Assembly: GCF_027859075.1 (NCBI RefSeq) | Contig: NZ_JAQIBL010000136.1 | Coordinates: forward strand, 1 to 38,830 | Origin: Oceanispirochaeta sp. | Lineage (GTDB): Bacteria; Spirochaetota; Spirochaetia; DSM-2461 | Direction of reading: 5' to 3' | DNA length: 38,830 bases | Part shown: positions 15,104 to 23,829 of the stretch, piece by piece | Layout of the letters: every line of letters starts with the position of its first letter | Numbering within the stretch: position 1 is the stretch's first letter | The notes under the pieces: model-generated | The model's input: the letters and a program-made list of their open reading frames with translations, nothing else | What the model was told of the DNA's origin: nothing | Databases searched by the model: none | Program-made: the position numbers and the translations under genes

Positions 15104-15149
15104 GATCCAGTCTCCTTTAAAGGAGAACCTGGATCAGTCCTCTTTTTTT
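15104..15149 (+). terminator. Rho-independent terminator after dnaB-comFB
   Basis: GATCCAG (15104-15110) pairs with CTGGATC (15129-15135), and inside it the 16-nt palindrome TCTCCTTTAAAGGAGA (15111-15126) continues the stem with a 2-nt bulge. A run of seven T follows at 15143-15149. The right arm overlaps the stop codon of the convergent minus-strand gene, and the T-run encodes that gene's C-terminal lysines. Confidence 0.8.
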
Positions 15150-17272
15150 GTGTCCATGATTTGAAACTGTGTCCTTACAGCCCGTCCTGTGGCCTGGGAA
15201 AAAGAATTGATACTTAGAGCAGCATTTCTGCTGCTTATATAGGGGTTTTCAGTATTTCCCGCGGATATGGCAATCCAGTTGTTATCACTGAGCATATAAT
15301 AATCAACAATTTTTGTGCCTCTTTGCGGATCAAAGAGAGTGAGGGATCCATCACTATTTATAATATAGAGTATGGACTCATGGTAAAACATGTTGTCTAT
15401 ATTTCTGTCATACTCCCATACTTTTTTCTGAGAACCTCTCAACCTGATGATATCTCTACCGCTGATACTGCCGTAAAGAGTGGGAGTATAAGAGGATGAA
15501 TCAACGGTGAGAATGGAGTTAATCCATTCTCCATCTCTTCTGTAAAGTGTTGTGACCTGAGACGGATTGTTTTTCTGATGACTTCTGATCTGTGTTTCTG
15601 TGGAACCATCACTATTCGACAACAGACCGACTGTATATATACTATTCCCATTCTCCGGGCTGAGAATGTTATGAACCAGGAATCTGTTATCTTCAAAAGG
15701 TATAATTTCTCCTGTATTGGTCTGTACAGTGAAGAGGGGATTCCTACTTGTCTTCATAAGAGATTTTCCTGCCATGAGCATTGTATCATCTACAAAGTTC
15801 AGACTGACCATTCCCAGAGCTGAGAAATCAAATTCCTTAATGCCCGTATGGATATTGCTGAGAGATGCTTCACCACTGCTTTCCAAAGCCAGCACCTGAT
15901 TGTTTCGGACATGGATCTGTATCAGCGACGACTTGTAACTGTTGTTGCTGTTAATGACCGAATCCATTACTGGATCATAGAGAACGTATCCTTTTCCTTT
16001 GTTTTCAGTAGACCAGATAAGCAGGCGTTCCTGATCATAACCTTCCATATAGGACTCTCCGGGAAGAGGGTTCATAGAGAATCCTATGGTCAGATCGCTC
16101 AATCGGTTTAAGCTGTGAACACGAGAGGAAACAAAAAAATTGCTTTTCAAGTTGATTATATCTTTTTCCGACAGCATATACAGCTTGTCCGCATTAAAGC
16201 TCAGATCATGAATGGGTGAAATAATATTTTTTTTGAAGATCTCCGGTTTCAGACTATCCTTGTTGATCTGCCAGATTGTTCCACTACTGTCGGAGAGGAA
16301 TACCCGGTTTTCCGCACTCAGGATATCTCTGAAGGAATCAGTGATTCTGAAATATCCGGTATCCCTTGTCATGTCTTCACTGAAAGGGCGGGAGTTGTTT
16401 AAATAGCTTGAGGTTGAAAGGGGAGTGAACCTGGCTCCTGTTGTGTCGGTCTGACTGATACTCAGTTTACCGGTTTCCGATTCCTTAATGATACTGAGTA
16501 CACCCTTGTTCTGATCAATAGAGTATGAAACCATCCTGGCAGTAGTCAAGGAATCCCTTACTTCTCCGGTCAGGCGGTCAACCATGAAAAGATTATCCTC
16601 TTTTCTGGCGATAATATATCTTTTTCCCTCAGTCTGAAGCACTGTGATATCCCTTAAATCCTCTAAAGTAGTCGATTCATTTTGCAGGGATCCAGTACGA
16701 ATATCATAAAAGCGGAAGTAACCAGAATTGCTATATGCCATGATGGTTGTCTCTTTAGAACCGATATAGGCGGAACTGAATAAACCGTTCAATCGTTTCA
16801 AGTAAGAAAACTCCCTGCCGCTTTGACTGTCATAGAGAATTATACTGGGAGTACCGACACGGACAATGAAAAGAAATTTGCCACTACCTGAATATTCAAA
16901 CTGTACAGGCCGGTTTGTGAGACTCTTAGTAAACAAGTTGCGCCCGGTTTTCCAATTCCAGACTGAAAGTCCGCTGTATCCAGGACGTGTGATCAGGATG
17001 GCAATTTCAGTTTTCAGAGGATGAACCTTGATTTCAAGAGATCCCTTTAGTCCTGTATCTACCTGATATTCCAGTTTTTCACTCTCTAAATCCCATATTT
17101 TAATCAGACCTGATTCGTCTGCCGAAACCAGCTTTCCGCTCATTTCATGATATTCCAGAGAGGCAACGGATTTATTGTGCCCTGAATCTATGATGATTCT
17201 ATTACTCTGAGCCATAAGATTGAAAGAGAATGTCATAAGCAGAGAGAGTATTATCATTTTTAATTTATGCAT
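15134..17272 (-). CDS. Secreted WD40/beta-propeller-like protein
   Basis: A 712-residue exported protein. Residues 1-21 form a Sec signal peptide (hydrophobic core IILSLLMTFSF, likely cleavage after LMA). The mature part is a string of beta-rich repeats. The first is clearly WD40-like: HNKSVASLEYHEMSGKLVSA followed by SGLIKIWDLES. Later repeats (for example GSIWNWK-like, LIWSTENKGKG and GSLTLFDPQRGTKIV) are more divergent, fitting one or two seven-bladed propellers. No lipobox cysteine is seen, so periplasmic or surface location is expected. It starts 3 nt after the stop of rseP, with GAGGA about 8 nt before the ATG, and is therefore the last gene of the frr-rseP operon. A role in envelope function or protein assembly is inferred only from position. 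Confidence 0.75.
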   Translation of the reverse strand: MHKLKMIILSLLMTFSFNLMAQSNRIIIDSGHNKSVASLEYHEMSGKLVSADESGLIKIWDLESEKLEYQVDTGLKGSLEIKVHPLKTEIAILITRPGYSGLSVWNWKTGRNLFTKSLTNRPVQFEYSGSGKFLFIVRVGTPSIILYDSQSGREFSYLKRLNGLFSSAYIGSKETTIMAYSNSGYFRFYDIRTGSLQNESTTLEDLRDITVLQTEGKRYIIARKEDNLFMVDRLTGEVRDSLTTARMVSYSIDQNKGVLSIIKESETGKLSISQTDTTGARFTPLSTSSYLNNSRPFSEDMTRDTGYFRITDSFRDILSAENRVFLSDSSGTIWQINKDSLKPEIFKKNIISPIHDLSFNADKLYMLSEKDIINLKSNFFVSSRVHSLNRLSDLTIGFSMNPLPGESYMEGYDQERLLIWSTENKGKGYVLYDPVMDSVINSNNSYKSSLIQIHVRNNQVLALESSGEASLSNIHTGIKEFDFSALGMVSLNFVDDTMLMAGKSLMKTSRNPLFTVQTNTGEIIPFEDNRFLVHNILSPENGNSIYTVGLLSNSDGSTETQIRSHQKNNPSQVTTLYRRDGEWINSILTVDSSSYTPTLYGSISGRDIIRLRGSQKKVWEYDRNIDNMFYHESILYIINSDGSLTLFDPQRGTKIVDYYMLSDNNWIAISAGNTENPYISSRNAALSINSFSQATGRAVRTQFQIMDTKKED

Positions 17273-17275
17273 GCT

Positions 17276-18622
17276 TCATTTCCTCGAGAAAAATAATATA
17301 TCGTTCATGGTGGCAAATAGTATAAGAGCAAAAACAAGGACCGTTCCTATCATCTGGTATCTGTATAATACAGCTGGATTCGGTTTTCTACGTGTCAAAC
17401 CCTCTATCAGAAACAAAAGAATCTGCCCTCCATCCAGAACGGGAATGGGAAGGAGATTCATGATAAACAAAGCTATATTAATGAGAGCCAGAAAGCGGAA
17501 AAAGCTTAGAAACCCTTCGGAAATTCCATGACTGAATCCTGAAAATGCCAGATCTCCTGTCATATAGGTTATCCGCAGGGGACCCGACACGGCAGACTGC
17601 AGGTTGATTCCCTTAAATAGCAGAGTTAATCCTTTTAAAGAATTTTTGACTGTTGAGTATGTTTCGGAAGAACTTTCAGAGAAAGATTTCATGATCTGTC
17701 CAGATTCTGTTCTCATTGTCAAATAATCAAATTGGATTCCTGCATTTTCTATCACCTTCGACTGATCCAGAAGGAGGTTCTTTTCGAAACCATTTCTGAT
17801 TACAGAAATAGATTTTATACCTTCATTTCCCAACAGACTGCTTATCTCCAGGGCATGATGTACTTCCACTCCGTTGACTGATGTGATCCTGTCCCCCCCG
17901 AGCAGACCAAAAGAGTGAAACTCAGAATCTTCTGAAAGGGATCTGACTACAGGATCTATCCAGGGGTAAATTCCCAGAGTTCCGGCGCCGCTGTCTTTAT
18001 TCAATTCCGGACGTACTGATATAGTCTTTTCCAAGCCATTCCGGAGGATGGTCAGGGTTATATCCTCGTCTGGATGAAGGATGATCGCTTCCTGAAGCTG
18101 ATCAAAGCGCTCAATGTCCTTGTGATTAACTGCAATAACATAATCACCGCTTTGAAGTCCGGCAGAATCGGCTGGATAGTCGGTACGGTCAGTGTATTCC
18201 GAGGCCAGAACTATTTGAGAGGGGTAAAAGTAAATATTATATCCTATAAGACTGACAGAAAAGAATATCACTGCGGCAAAAATCAGATTCATTACAGGAC
18301 CGCTGATTGATACAATGATACGCTTCCACCAGCTGGCTCCGTACATGTCACCATGGGCACTTTCAATTGTTTTGGATTTACTTTCCCAGGCCTGAATCAT
18401 GGCCTGTTCTCCCTGCATTTTGCAGTACCCCCCCAGGGGGAAGAGGGAAAGGCGGAACTCGGTTCCTTTCCACATCTTGGTATAAATGATTTTACCCCAA
18501 CCAATGGAAAAGGCTTCCACTTTTATACCCGATAGTCTGGCGGCAATTAAATGACCGGCCTCATGAACGACGACAACAATGGACAGTCCGAAGAGTCCAA
18601 AGAGTATTTTCAGTATTATCAT
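17276..18622 (-). CDS. rseP: RIP zinc metalloprotease RseP (site-2 protease family)
   Basis: A 448-residue inner-membrane protease that cuts substrates within the bilayer. The active site HEAGH is in the first helix (His20, Glu21, His24), and the third zinc ligand is in NLLPIPVLDGGQ near the C-terminus (Asp397). Between them lie two tandem PDZ domains, marked by SGDYVIAVNHKDI and GGDRITSVNGVEV. The last helices are near residues 372-390 and 423-440. The family controls envelope-stress anti-sigma cleavage and signal-peptide clearance. It overlaps dxr by 4 nt. No anti-sigma/sigma pair is in this window, so the substrate is unknown. Confidence 0.94.
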   Translation of the reverse strand: MIILKILFGLFGLSIVVVVHEAGHLIAARLSGIKVEAFSIGWGKIIYTKMWKGTEFRLSLFPLGGYCKMQGEQAMIQAWESKSKTIESAHGDMYGASWWKRIIVSISGPVMNLIFAAVIFFSVSLIGYNIYFYPSQIVLASEYTDRTDYPADSAGLQSGDYVIAVNHKDIERFDQLQEAIILHPDEDITLTILRNGLEKTISVRPELNKDSGAGTLGIYPWIDPVVRSLSEDSEFHSFGLLGGDRITSVNGVEVHHALEISSLLGNEGIKSISVIRNGFEKNLLLDQSKVIENAGIQFDYLTMRTESGQIMKSFSESSSETYSTVKNSLKGLTLLFKGINLQSAVSGPLRITYMTGDLAFSGFSHGISEGFLSFFRFLALINIALFIMNLLPIPVLDGGQILLFLIEGLTRRKPNPAVLYRYQMIGTVLVFALILFATMNDILFFSRK

Positions 18623-19749
18623 GTCTTAAGAGTCCTTATATATGATTCCGCAATTTCTCTGGACTTCCTGTCGCTTTCCAGAATTTCATCTACTGTATTA
18701 TGCTGTTTAAACCAGTCAAATTCCAGTGTATGTGCCGTGACATCAGCAATGGCAGTAAAACCTATTTTCTCCTTCAAAAAGGCATCCACGGCTACTTCGT
18801 TGGCACCATTGTAGGCAATCGGGCTGGCTGCTCCCTGGCGTGCACATTCGAATGCATGATGGAGCATGGGGAATTTTTTCAAGTCAGGTTCATTGAATTC
18901 CAGTGTCTTCCCTGCCAGATCAAGGTATGTCCAGGGCACTTTTCTCATCTGAGGATAAAAAAGGGCATCTTGTATGGGCAGTCTCATATCGGGTTCGCTG
19001 ATCTGTGCATACAGAGCCATGTCTTTTGTTCTGATGAGGGAGTGAACATAGCTTTGTGGATGAATCAAAACCTTGATTCTATCCACATCAAAATCAAAAA
19101 GCTGTTGTGCTTCTATTACTTCAAGACCTTTGTTAGCCATAGTGGCCGAATCTATTGAGATTTTCCGGCCCATTGACCAGGTTGGATGAGCGAGAGCCTC
19201 ATCTATGCTGATGGAACTGAACTCTTCCAATGATTTATTTCTGAAGGGTCCGCCTGATGCAGTGAGGATTATTTCTGAAACATTTTCTTTTCTCTGATTT
19301 TCCAGCAGCATAAAAAGGGCCGAATGTTCAGAATCTACAGGTAATAAACGGCAGTTGTTCACCGATGCCAGATGTTTTATAAGTGATCCTGCCAGAACCA
19401 TCGATTCTTTATTGGCCAGGGCCAGGTTCATGCCGCATTCCAGTGATTTGACCGAGGGGCCTAAACCGCTGGCACCGACAATACCATTGACAACAATATC
19501 GGCACGGGAATCCTCAATTAATTGAAGAATCCCAACACCGCCTTGATATGAGATCAGCTGAGAATCGGGTCTTCTGCCGCTCAGGCAGAGGAGGGCATGG
19601 GGAAATTCTGCTCCATTCTGGAGCAGAAGGGGCTCATTACTGTGAGCCTGAAGCCCGACAAGAAGGAACTCTTCGGTATATAGACGGATAATATCCAGTG
19701 TGTTCTGGCCGATGGATCCTGTTGAACCCAGTAATAATACTTTTTTCAT
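18619..19749 (-). CDS. dxr: 1-deoxy-D-xylulose-5-phosphate reductoisomerase
   Basis: A 376-residue enzyme of the non-mevalonate pathway that turns DXP into MEP with NADPH. The Rossmann motif GSTGSIGQNTLDII begins at residue 8. The metal/substrate motif PVDSEHSALF and the flexible-loop region LTASGGPFRN are intact, as is HPTWSMGRKISIDSATMANKGLE. Length is normal. It overlaps rseP by 4 nt and follows cdsA by 20 nt. Its isoprenoid product ultimately feeds UppS in the same operon. Confidence 0.96.
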   Translation of the reverse strand: MKKVLLLGSTGSIGQNTLDIIRLYTEEFLLVGLQAHSNEPLLLQNGAEFPHALLCLSGRRPDSQLISYQGGVGILQLIEDSRADIVVNGIVGASGLGPSVKSLECGMNLALANKESMVLAGSLIKHLASVNNCRLLPVDSEHSALFMLLENQRKENVSEIILTASGGPFRNKSLEEFSSISIDEALAHPTWSMGRKISIDSATMANKGLEVIEAQQLFDFDVDRIKVLIHPQSYVHSLIRTKDMALYAQISEPDMRLPIQDALFYPQMRKVPWTYLDLAGKTLEFNEPDLKKFPMLHHAFECARQGAASPIAYNGANEVAVDAFLKEKIGFTAIADVTAHTLEFDWFKQHNTVDEILESDRKSREIAESYIRTLKT

Positions 19750-19769
19750 GTTCTATCCTGTAAGGAAGC

Positions 19770-20615
19770 TTATACGATTGCATAGTTCAGCAGATAATAA
19801 AACACAGGAGCTGTCAAAAGAAGTGAGTCTATGGAATCCAGAAGACCCCCTCTCCCCATAACGATGCTTCCCGAGTCCTTCACACCTGCCGACCTTTTTA
19901 TTCCTGATTCTACAAGGTCACCCAGAATCGTTGTTATTCCAGCGAGAAGTCCCAGAAAGATCATCGACCATAAAGGTCCATTGAATATATGATGTAAAAG
20001 AAACCAACTGCAAATGGTTACAAACAATGATGCTATAATACCCCCGCCAAAACCGATAAGGCTTTTATTGGGGCTGACATGAAAAATATTTCTTTTTGAA
20101 TTTTTTCCAAAAAAAACACCCATAAACCAGGCAAAGGAATCATTGAAATAGACGGTGAGCATAAATACAATGAGGATATAACTTGCAAAATCAAAGCTGG
20201 AAAATCTGATGATGAAAGTCAGAAAAAACCCGGGATAAATGAGGCATAGCAATGAACTGGCTGCCGATTCTATGATTCCCTTGAACTGAACAGTTGCCAT
20301 GGTAAAGGCAGGAATCACAAGGATAAGCGTTGCTGCTGCCAGAAAATAGAAAAGAATGGCACTCTCCGGGAGAACTCCCATCACGATCAGGTAGGTGATG
20401 ACCGGCAGAATGGCTGAAGAAGTCGTCACTGTTTTAACATGGATGAAGATTCCAGCAGCCTTTATCATTTTAGCCATTTCATGGGTTCCGACTATTGTGA
20501 TCAGAAGAACAATAGTATTAATGGCAAGATGCTTCGCATAGGGGATTACAATGAGCAATGCCAAAATTGGCAGAGCTGTTCCAAATAATAGAAAACGCTT
20601 TTGGATATGTGTCAT
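19770..20615 (-). CDS. cdsA: Phosphatidate cytidylyltransferase
   Basis: A 281-residue inner-membrane enzyme that makes CDP-diacylglycerol from phosphatidic acid and CTP, with about eight hydrophobic helices. The C-terminal signature is recognisable as KRSAGVKDSG followed by GRGGLLDSIDS, but it departs from the classic PGHGGILDRIDS: Pro is Met, His is Arg and Arg is Ser. The acidic residues of the D...D pattern are kept. It overlaps uppS by 4 nt, the common uppS-cdsA coupling. Confidence 0.93.
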   Translation of the reverse strand: MTHIQKRFLLFGTALPILALLIVIPYAKHLAINTIVLLITIVGTHEMAKMIKAAGIFIHVKTVTTSSAILPVITYLIVMGVLPESAILFYFLAAATLILVIPAFTMATVQFKGIIESAASSLLCLIYPGFFLTFIIRFSSFDFASYILIVFMLTVYFNDSFAWFMGVFFGKNSKRNIFHVSPNKSLIGFGGGIIASLFVTICSWFLLHHIFNGPLWSMIFLGLLAGITTILGDLVESGIKRSAGVKDSGSIVMGRGGLLDSIDSLLLTAPVFYYLLNYAIV

Positions 20616-21313
20616 TTTTTAACTCCGCCGAAACGTCTGTCCCGGTTTTTAAATGAATCGACTGCTTCCCGCAGATCTTCTGCAGACCAGTCCGGCCAGA
20701 GTTTTTGTGAGAAATATAACTCCGCATAGGCCGTCTGCCAGATAAGGAAGTTGCTAATTCGTTTTTCACCACCTGTCCGTATAAGAAGATCAACCGGTGG
20801 CAGATCTGGATTGTCTAGATGAGATTGAAGTTCATCCACTGTCAGGTCTGTGTCGGGATTTTCATGGATATGCCTGTTGACTGCCCGGACAATTTCATCC
20901 TGACCGCCATAATTGATGAGTAGGTTCACCGTTAGACCCTTGAAATGAGAAGTCTGTTCCATGACTGAGGATAACTCTTTTTGAATATCAGAAGGAAGCC
21001 TCTCCAGGTCACCACTATGAACCACTCTGATTGAGTTGTCCTTGTAGAACTGGTATTCTTTTTTCAGATAGCTTTTAATAAGAACCATCAAAAATGAAAT
21101 TTCATCTTCTGTTCTTTTCCAGTTTTCCGTCGAAAAGACATAGAGTGACAGGTTTTTAAGACCCATATCCGACGCTGCCTTGACGATTGCCTTGGCTGCA
21201 GTCAGCCCTTCTTTATGACCGACAGAACGGATCTGACCCCGGTTTTTAGCCCAACGACCGTTTCCATCCATAATGATTCCTACATGGGAAGGACAGCTTT
21301 CCTGGGAAATCAT
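20612..21313 (-). CDS. uppS: Undecaprenyl (polyprenyl) diphosphate synthase
   Basis: A 233-residue cis-prenyltransferase that makes the lipid carrier for peptidoglycan and other glycans. The N-terminal P-loop-like motif IIMDGNGRWA carries the catalytic Asp16; conserved LSLYVFSTENWKR, LLINYGGQDEI and the late LLIRTGGEKRISNFLIWQ with the AYAEL segment are all present. Length is typical. Its ATG shares one base with the frr stop (TAATG). Confidence 0.96.
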   Translation of the reverse strand: MISQESCPSHVGIIMDGNGRWAKNRGQIRSVGHKEGLTAAKAIVKAASDMGLKNLSLYVFSTENWKRTEDEISFLMVLIKSYLKKEYQFYKDNSIRVVHSGDLERLPSDIQKELSSVMEQTSHFKGLTVNLLINYGGQDEIVRAVNRHIHENPDTDLTVDELQSHLDNPDLPPVDLLIRTGGEKRISNFLIWQTAYAELYFSQKLWPDWSAEDLREAVDSFKNRDRRFGGVKK

Positions 21314-21855
21314 TAAATTTCCATTATTTCTTTTTCTTTTTCATCAATAATGATTCCGATATCCTTAATGTACTGATCAGTCAGTTTCTGAATGTCATCC
21401 ATTCCTTTCTTTTGTTCATCTTCTGTGAAGTCACCTTTCTTGATGAGCTCATTCACATCACGACGGATGTTGCGGATGGAAACGCGGCTGTTTTCACCCA
21501 CATTTTTGGACTGTTTTACCAGATCTTTGCGCCTTTCTTCTGTGAGAGGTGGAATATTAATGCGAATGACCTTTCCATCATTGTTTGGATTCAGAGATAA
21601 TTCGGATGTCAGTATAGCTTTTTCAATTCCACTCAGTGCATTTTTATCAAAGGGTTGAATTACAATCAGTCTGGCTTCGGGAATTGAAATATTAGCCACC
21701 TGATTCAAAGGTGTAGGTGTTCCATAATAATCGACGTGAAGTTTGTCAAAGAGGTTTGCTGAGGCTCTTCCTGTTCTGATCGTATTGAAATCTTCTTTCA
21801 ACGCCTTGACAGTTTTTTTCATTTTTTCTTCTGCAATTTTTTTTATAGTATCCAT
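21313..21855 (-). CDS. frr: Ribosome recycling factor
   Basis: A 180-residue factor that splits post-termination ribosomes together with EF-G. Family landmarks: the TGRASANLFDKLHVDYYGTPTPLNQ region, IPPLTEERRKDLVK, and VSIRNIRRDVNELIKK. Length is close to the usual 185. The ribosome site AGGAATG is weak but close. It heads the frr-uppS-cdsA-dxr-rseP set, separated from tsf by a 133-nt gap with a terminator-like hairpin and its own promoter candidate. Confidence 0.96.
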   Translation of the reverse strand: MDTIKKIAEEKMKKTVKALKEDFNTIRTGRASANLFDKLHVDYYGTPTPLNQVANISIPEARLIVIQPFDKNALSGIEKAILTSELSLNPNNDGKVIRINIPPLTEERRKDLVKQSKNVGENSRVSIRNIRRDVNELIKKGDFTEDEQKKGMDDIQKLTDQYIKDIGIIIDEKEKEIMEI

Positions 21856-21888
21856 TCCTAATTCACTCCCTTGTGTGCATTTATGCTC

Positions 21889-21894
21889 ATTATA
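21889..21894 (-). promoter_or_regulatory. Candidate -10 box for frr
   Basis: On the minus strand a perfect TATAAT lies 33 nt upstream of the frr start codon, with a weak -35 (TTTATA, 16-nt spacer, near 21911-21916). It would restart transcription after the hairpin behind tsf. Confidence 0.4.
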
Positions 21895-21942
21895 TGGACC
21901 AATGGCTGGGTATAAACTCTATTAACCCAGGAATACTTATAA

Positions 21943-21980
21943 ATATTAACACCCCCTGTTCATAACAGGGGGTGTAATAT
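21943..21980 (-). terminator. Perfect 12-bp hairpin after tsf
   Basis: ACACCCCCTGTT (21949-21960) and AACAGGGGGTGT (21964-21975) pair completely around a 3-nt loop, and ATATT/AATAT extend the stem with one bulged base. On the minus strand it starts 14 nt after the tsf stop. The following tract is TTAATATTT rather than a pure T-run, so it may terminate only partly or stabilise the rpsB-tsf mRNA end. Confidence 0.7.
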
Positions 21981-21988
21981 CAAATTAT

Positions 21989-22834
21989 TTATTCTTCTTC
22001 TTCGCCAACCAACATATAGATGTAGTCAGTCAGTTCAACTTTTCCACCCACAGCCTTGGCTACTTCGGCCACTGCCTGGGAAACAGACAGTTTGTCATTC
22101 TTGACAAAGGACTGATCAACAAAACAAATCTGAGAAAGATGTTTGTTAAGTTTTCCTTTCACTATGCCGGCAACAACCTTTTCAGGTTTATCAAGATTGG
22201 CAGCCTGTACCTTGAAAATACTTTCCTGTTCGGAAATATAGTTGGCATCCACTTTGTCACGGTTCAGGTAGGAGGGATTAAAAGCCGCTGCGTGCAGAGC
22301 AAGATCCATTCCCAGTGCCTTTACTTCGTCTTTACCAGCGGTTTCGGCACTGTCACAGCTAAGTTTTACCATAACACCGATCTGTCCGTTGTTGTGAAGA
22401 TAATCCACAACTGTATCCGATTCGGAAACTTTCAGGGAAGCAATTCTTTTGACAGACATATTTTCTTTAAGGATGGAGATGACTTCTTTAACAAGAATCT
22501 CCACTTCGCTGTTTACTTCTGTATATTTCTTTTCAGCAACAACAGCTGCAATTTTTGAACCTGCACTGGTGAATACAGCATTCTTGGCTACAAAATCTGT
22601 TTCACAGCTCAGCTCTATTGCGGCTGCTGTGTCGCCGACAACGGCTGTGAATACGGCACCCGAATTTGTTGACCGTCCACTTCTTTTATCAGCACTTGCC
22701 AGACCCTTTTCTTTCAGAATCTTTTCGGCAGCTGCAAAATTTCCATCCGCCTCAACAAGTGCATTTTTACAATCCAGCATTCCTGCCAGAGTTTTGTCTC
22801 TAAGTTTTTTAACGTCAGCTGGTGATACTGCCAC
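21989..22834 (-). CDS. tsf: Elongation factor Ts
   Basis: A 281-residue nucleotide-exchange factor for EF-Tu. The N-terminal UBA-like domain (VKKLRDKTLAGMLDCKNAL, about residues 9-27) and the core EF-Tu contact motif ELSCETDFVAKN (about 73-84) are intact. It follows rpsB by 12 nt with an AGGAG-type ribosome site in the gap, the standard rpsB-tsf pair. Confidence 0.96.
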   Translation of the reverse strand: MAVSPADVKKLRDKTLAGMLDCKNALVEADGNFAAAEKILKEKGLASADKRSGRSTNSGAVFTAVVGDTAAAIELSCETDFVAKNAVFTSAGSKIAAVVAEKKYTEVNSEVEILVKEVISILKENMSVKRIASLKVSESDTVVDYLHNNGQIGVMVKLSCDSAETAGKDEVKALGMDLALHAAAFNPSYLNRDKVDANYISEQESIFKVQAANLDKPEKVVAGIVKGKLNKHLSQICFVDQSFVKNDKLSVSQAVAEVAKAVGGKVELTDYIYMLVGEEEE

Positions 22835-22846
22835 AATTTTCTCCTC

Positions 22847-23731
22847 TTAGTCTGTAGTGTACACAACATCGCTGTCATCAGCCTTGGCAGCTTTAACAGG
22901 AGTTTCTGTTTCTTTGATTTCAACAGGAGCTTTAGCTGCTTTAGGAGCTTCAGCTGCTTTAGGAGCTTCAGCTGCTACAGGAGCTTCAGTTGCTACAGCT
23001 TCTTCTTCAGCTTCTTCTTCCTGAAGGCTTTCAATGACTTCGAGTCCGATTTCATTATCAGCTTCTACGACTGCATTGGCTATAATCTGTGTGAAAAGAC
23101 TAATCGCTCTGATTGCATCATCATTTCCGGGGATGGGGTAGTTGATTCCTTCAGGATTACAGTTTGTATCAACAACTGCAATGATAGGAATGCCCATTCT
23201 TTTTGCTTCTGCCACTGCAATGGCTTCTGTCTTGGTATCAATAATAAAAATCACTCCGGGGAGTTCAGACATGTTCTTGATTCCGCCAAGGTTTTTTTCA
23301 AGATTTCCTTTTTCTTTCAGGAGCTTGGAAACTTCCTTTTTGGTCAGCTGTTCAAAAGTTCCGTCAACTTCCATTTTCTCAATTTTCTTGAGCTGATGAA
23401 GAGATTTTTTAATGGTTGAAAAGTTGGTCAGCATTCCACCGAGCCAGCGATTGTTGACATAAAACATGTCACAGCGTTCCGCTTCTTTGGCAATGGCAGC
23501 CTGTGCCTGTTTTTTCGTACCTACAAAAAGAACAGATTTTCCATCCAGTACGGTTTTACGAACAACGTCATAAGCCTCACGGATTGAAACGATTGTTTTT
23601 TGAAGGTCGATAATATGAATCCCGTTTCTTTGTGAAAAAATAAATTTTTTCATTCTGGGATCCCAACGTTTGGTCTGATGACCAAAATGTACACCTGACT
23701 CGAGCAGGTTCTTCATTGTTACTACAGCCAT
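22847..23731 (-). CDS. rpsB: 30S ribosomal protein S2 with extended Ala/Pro/Glu tail
   Basis: A 294-residue S2. The conserved start is [18 protein letters not shown], and later landmarks are [21 protein letters not shown] and [24 protein letters not shown]. The core ends near residue 225; the rest is a tail of EAP-[KV]AA repeats and acidic stretches encoded by an 18-bp tandem repeat, absent from most S2 proteins. I start at the ATG at 23731 because TAGGAG lies 5 nt upstream; the frame is open 8 codons higher. S2 sits on the 30S near the mRNA exit. Confidence 0.95.
   Translation of the reverse strand: MAVVTMKNLLESGVHFGHQTKRWDPRMKKFIFSQRNGIHIIDLQKTIVSIREAYDVVRKTVLDGKSVLFVGTKKQAQAAIAKEAERCDMFYVNNRWLGGMLTNFSTIKKSLHQLKKIEKMEVDGTFEQLTKKEVSKLLKEKGNLEKNLGGIKNMSELPGVIFIIDTKTEAIAVAEAKRMGIPIIAVVDTNCNPEGINYPIPGNDDAIRAISLFTQIIANAVVEADNEIGLEVIESLQEEEAEEEAVATEAPVAAEAPKAAEAPKAAKAPVEIKETETPVKAAKADDSDVVYTTD
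22935..22988. repeat. 18-bp tandem repeat, three copies, inside rpsB
   Basis: The unit GCTGCTTTAGGAGCTTCA occurs at 22935-22952 and 22953-22970 identically and at 22971-22988 with two changes (ACA for TTT region); degenerate copies flank it. On the coding strand each unit encodes a six-residue EAPKAA-type block of the S2 tail. Copy number could vary by slippage. Confidence 0.8.
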
Positions 23732-23783
23732 GTAGTCTCCTATATCCACTATCAAAAAGAAAGTGGTCCTTCGCTTAGTCTCA

Positions 23784-23819
23784 GTTGCAGTAAAGATTTA
23801 AATGAAAATCTTTTGCAAC
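23784..23819 (-). promoter_or_regulatory. Long inverted repeat upstream of rpsB
   Basis: Nested arms GTTGCA/TGCAAC (23784-23789 and 23814-23819) and AAAGATTT/AAATCTTT (23792-23799 and 23806-23813) make a 14-bp stem with a 2-nt bulge and a 6-nt loop. On the minus strand it lies between maf and rpsB, about 50 nt before the S2 start codon. It could be an S2-responsive leader structure if transcription starts upstream. Alternatively TTGCAA and TTTACT within it could be the promoter itself. Confidence 0.45.
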
Positions 23820-23829
23820 CGGAAATTTT

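Noticed and set aside
22935-22988. Possible CRISPR-like direct repeats
   Set aside because: The units are contiguous without spacers and in frame within rpsB, so they are a coding tandem repeat.
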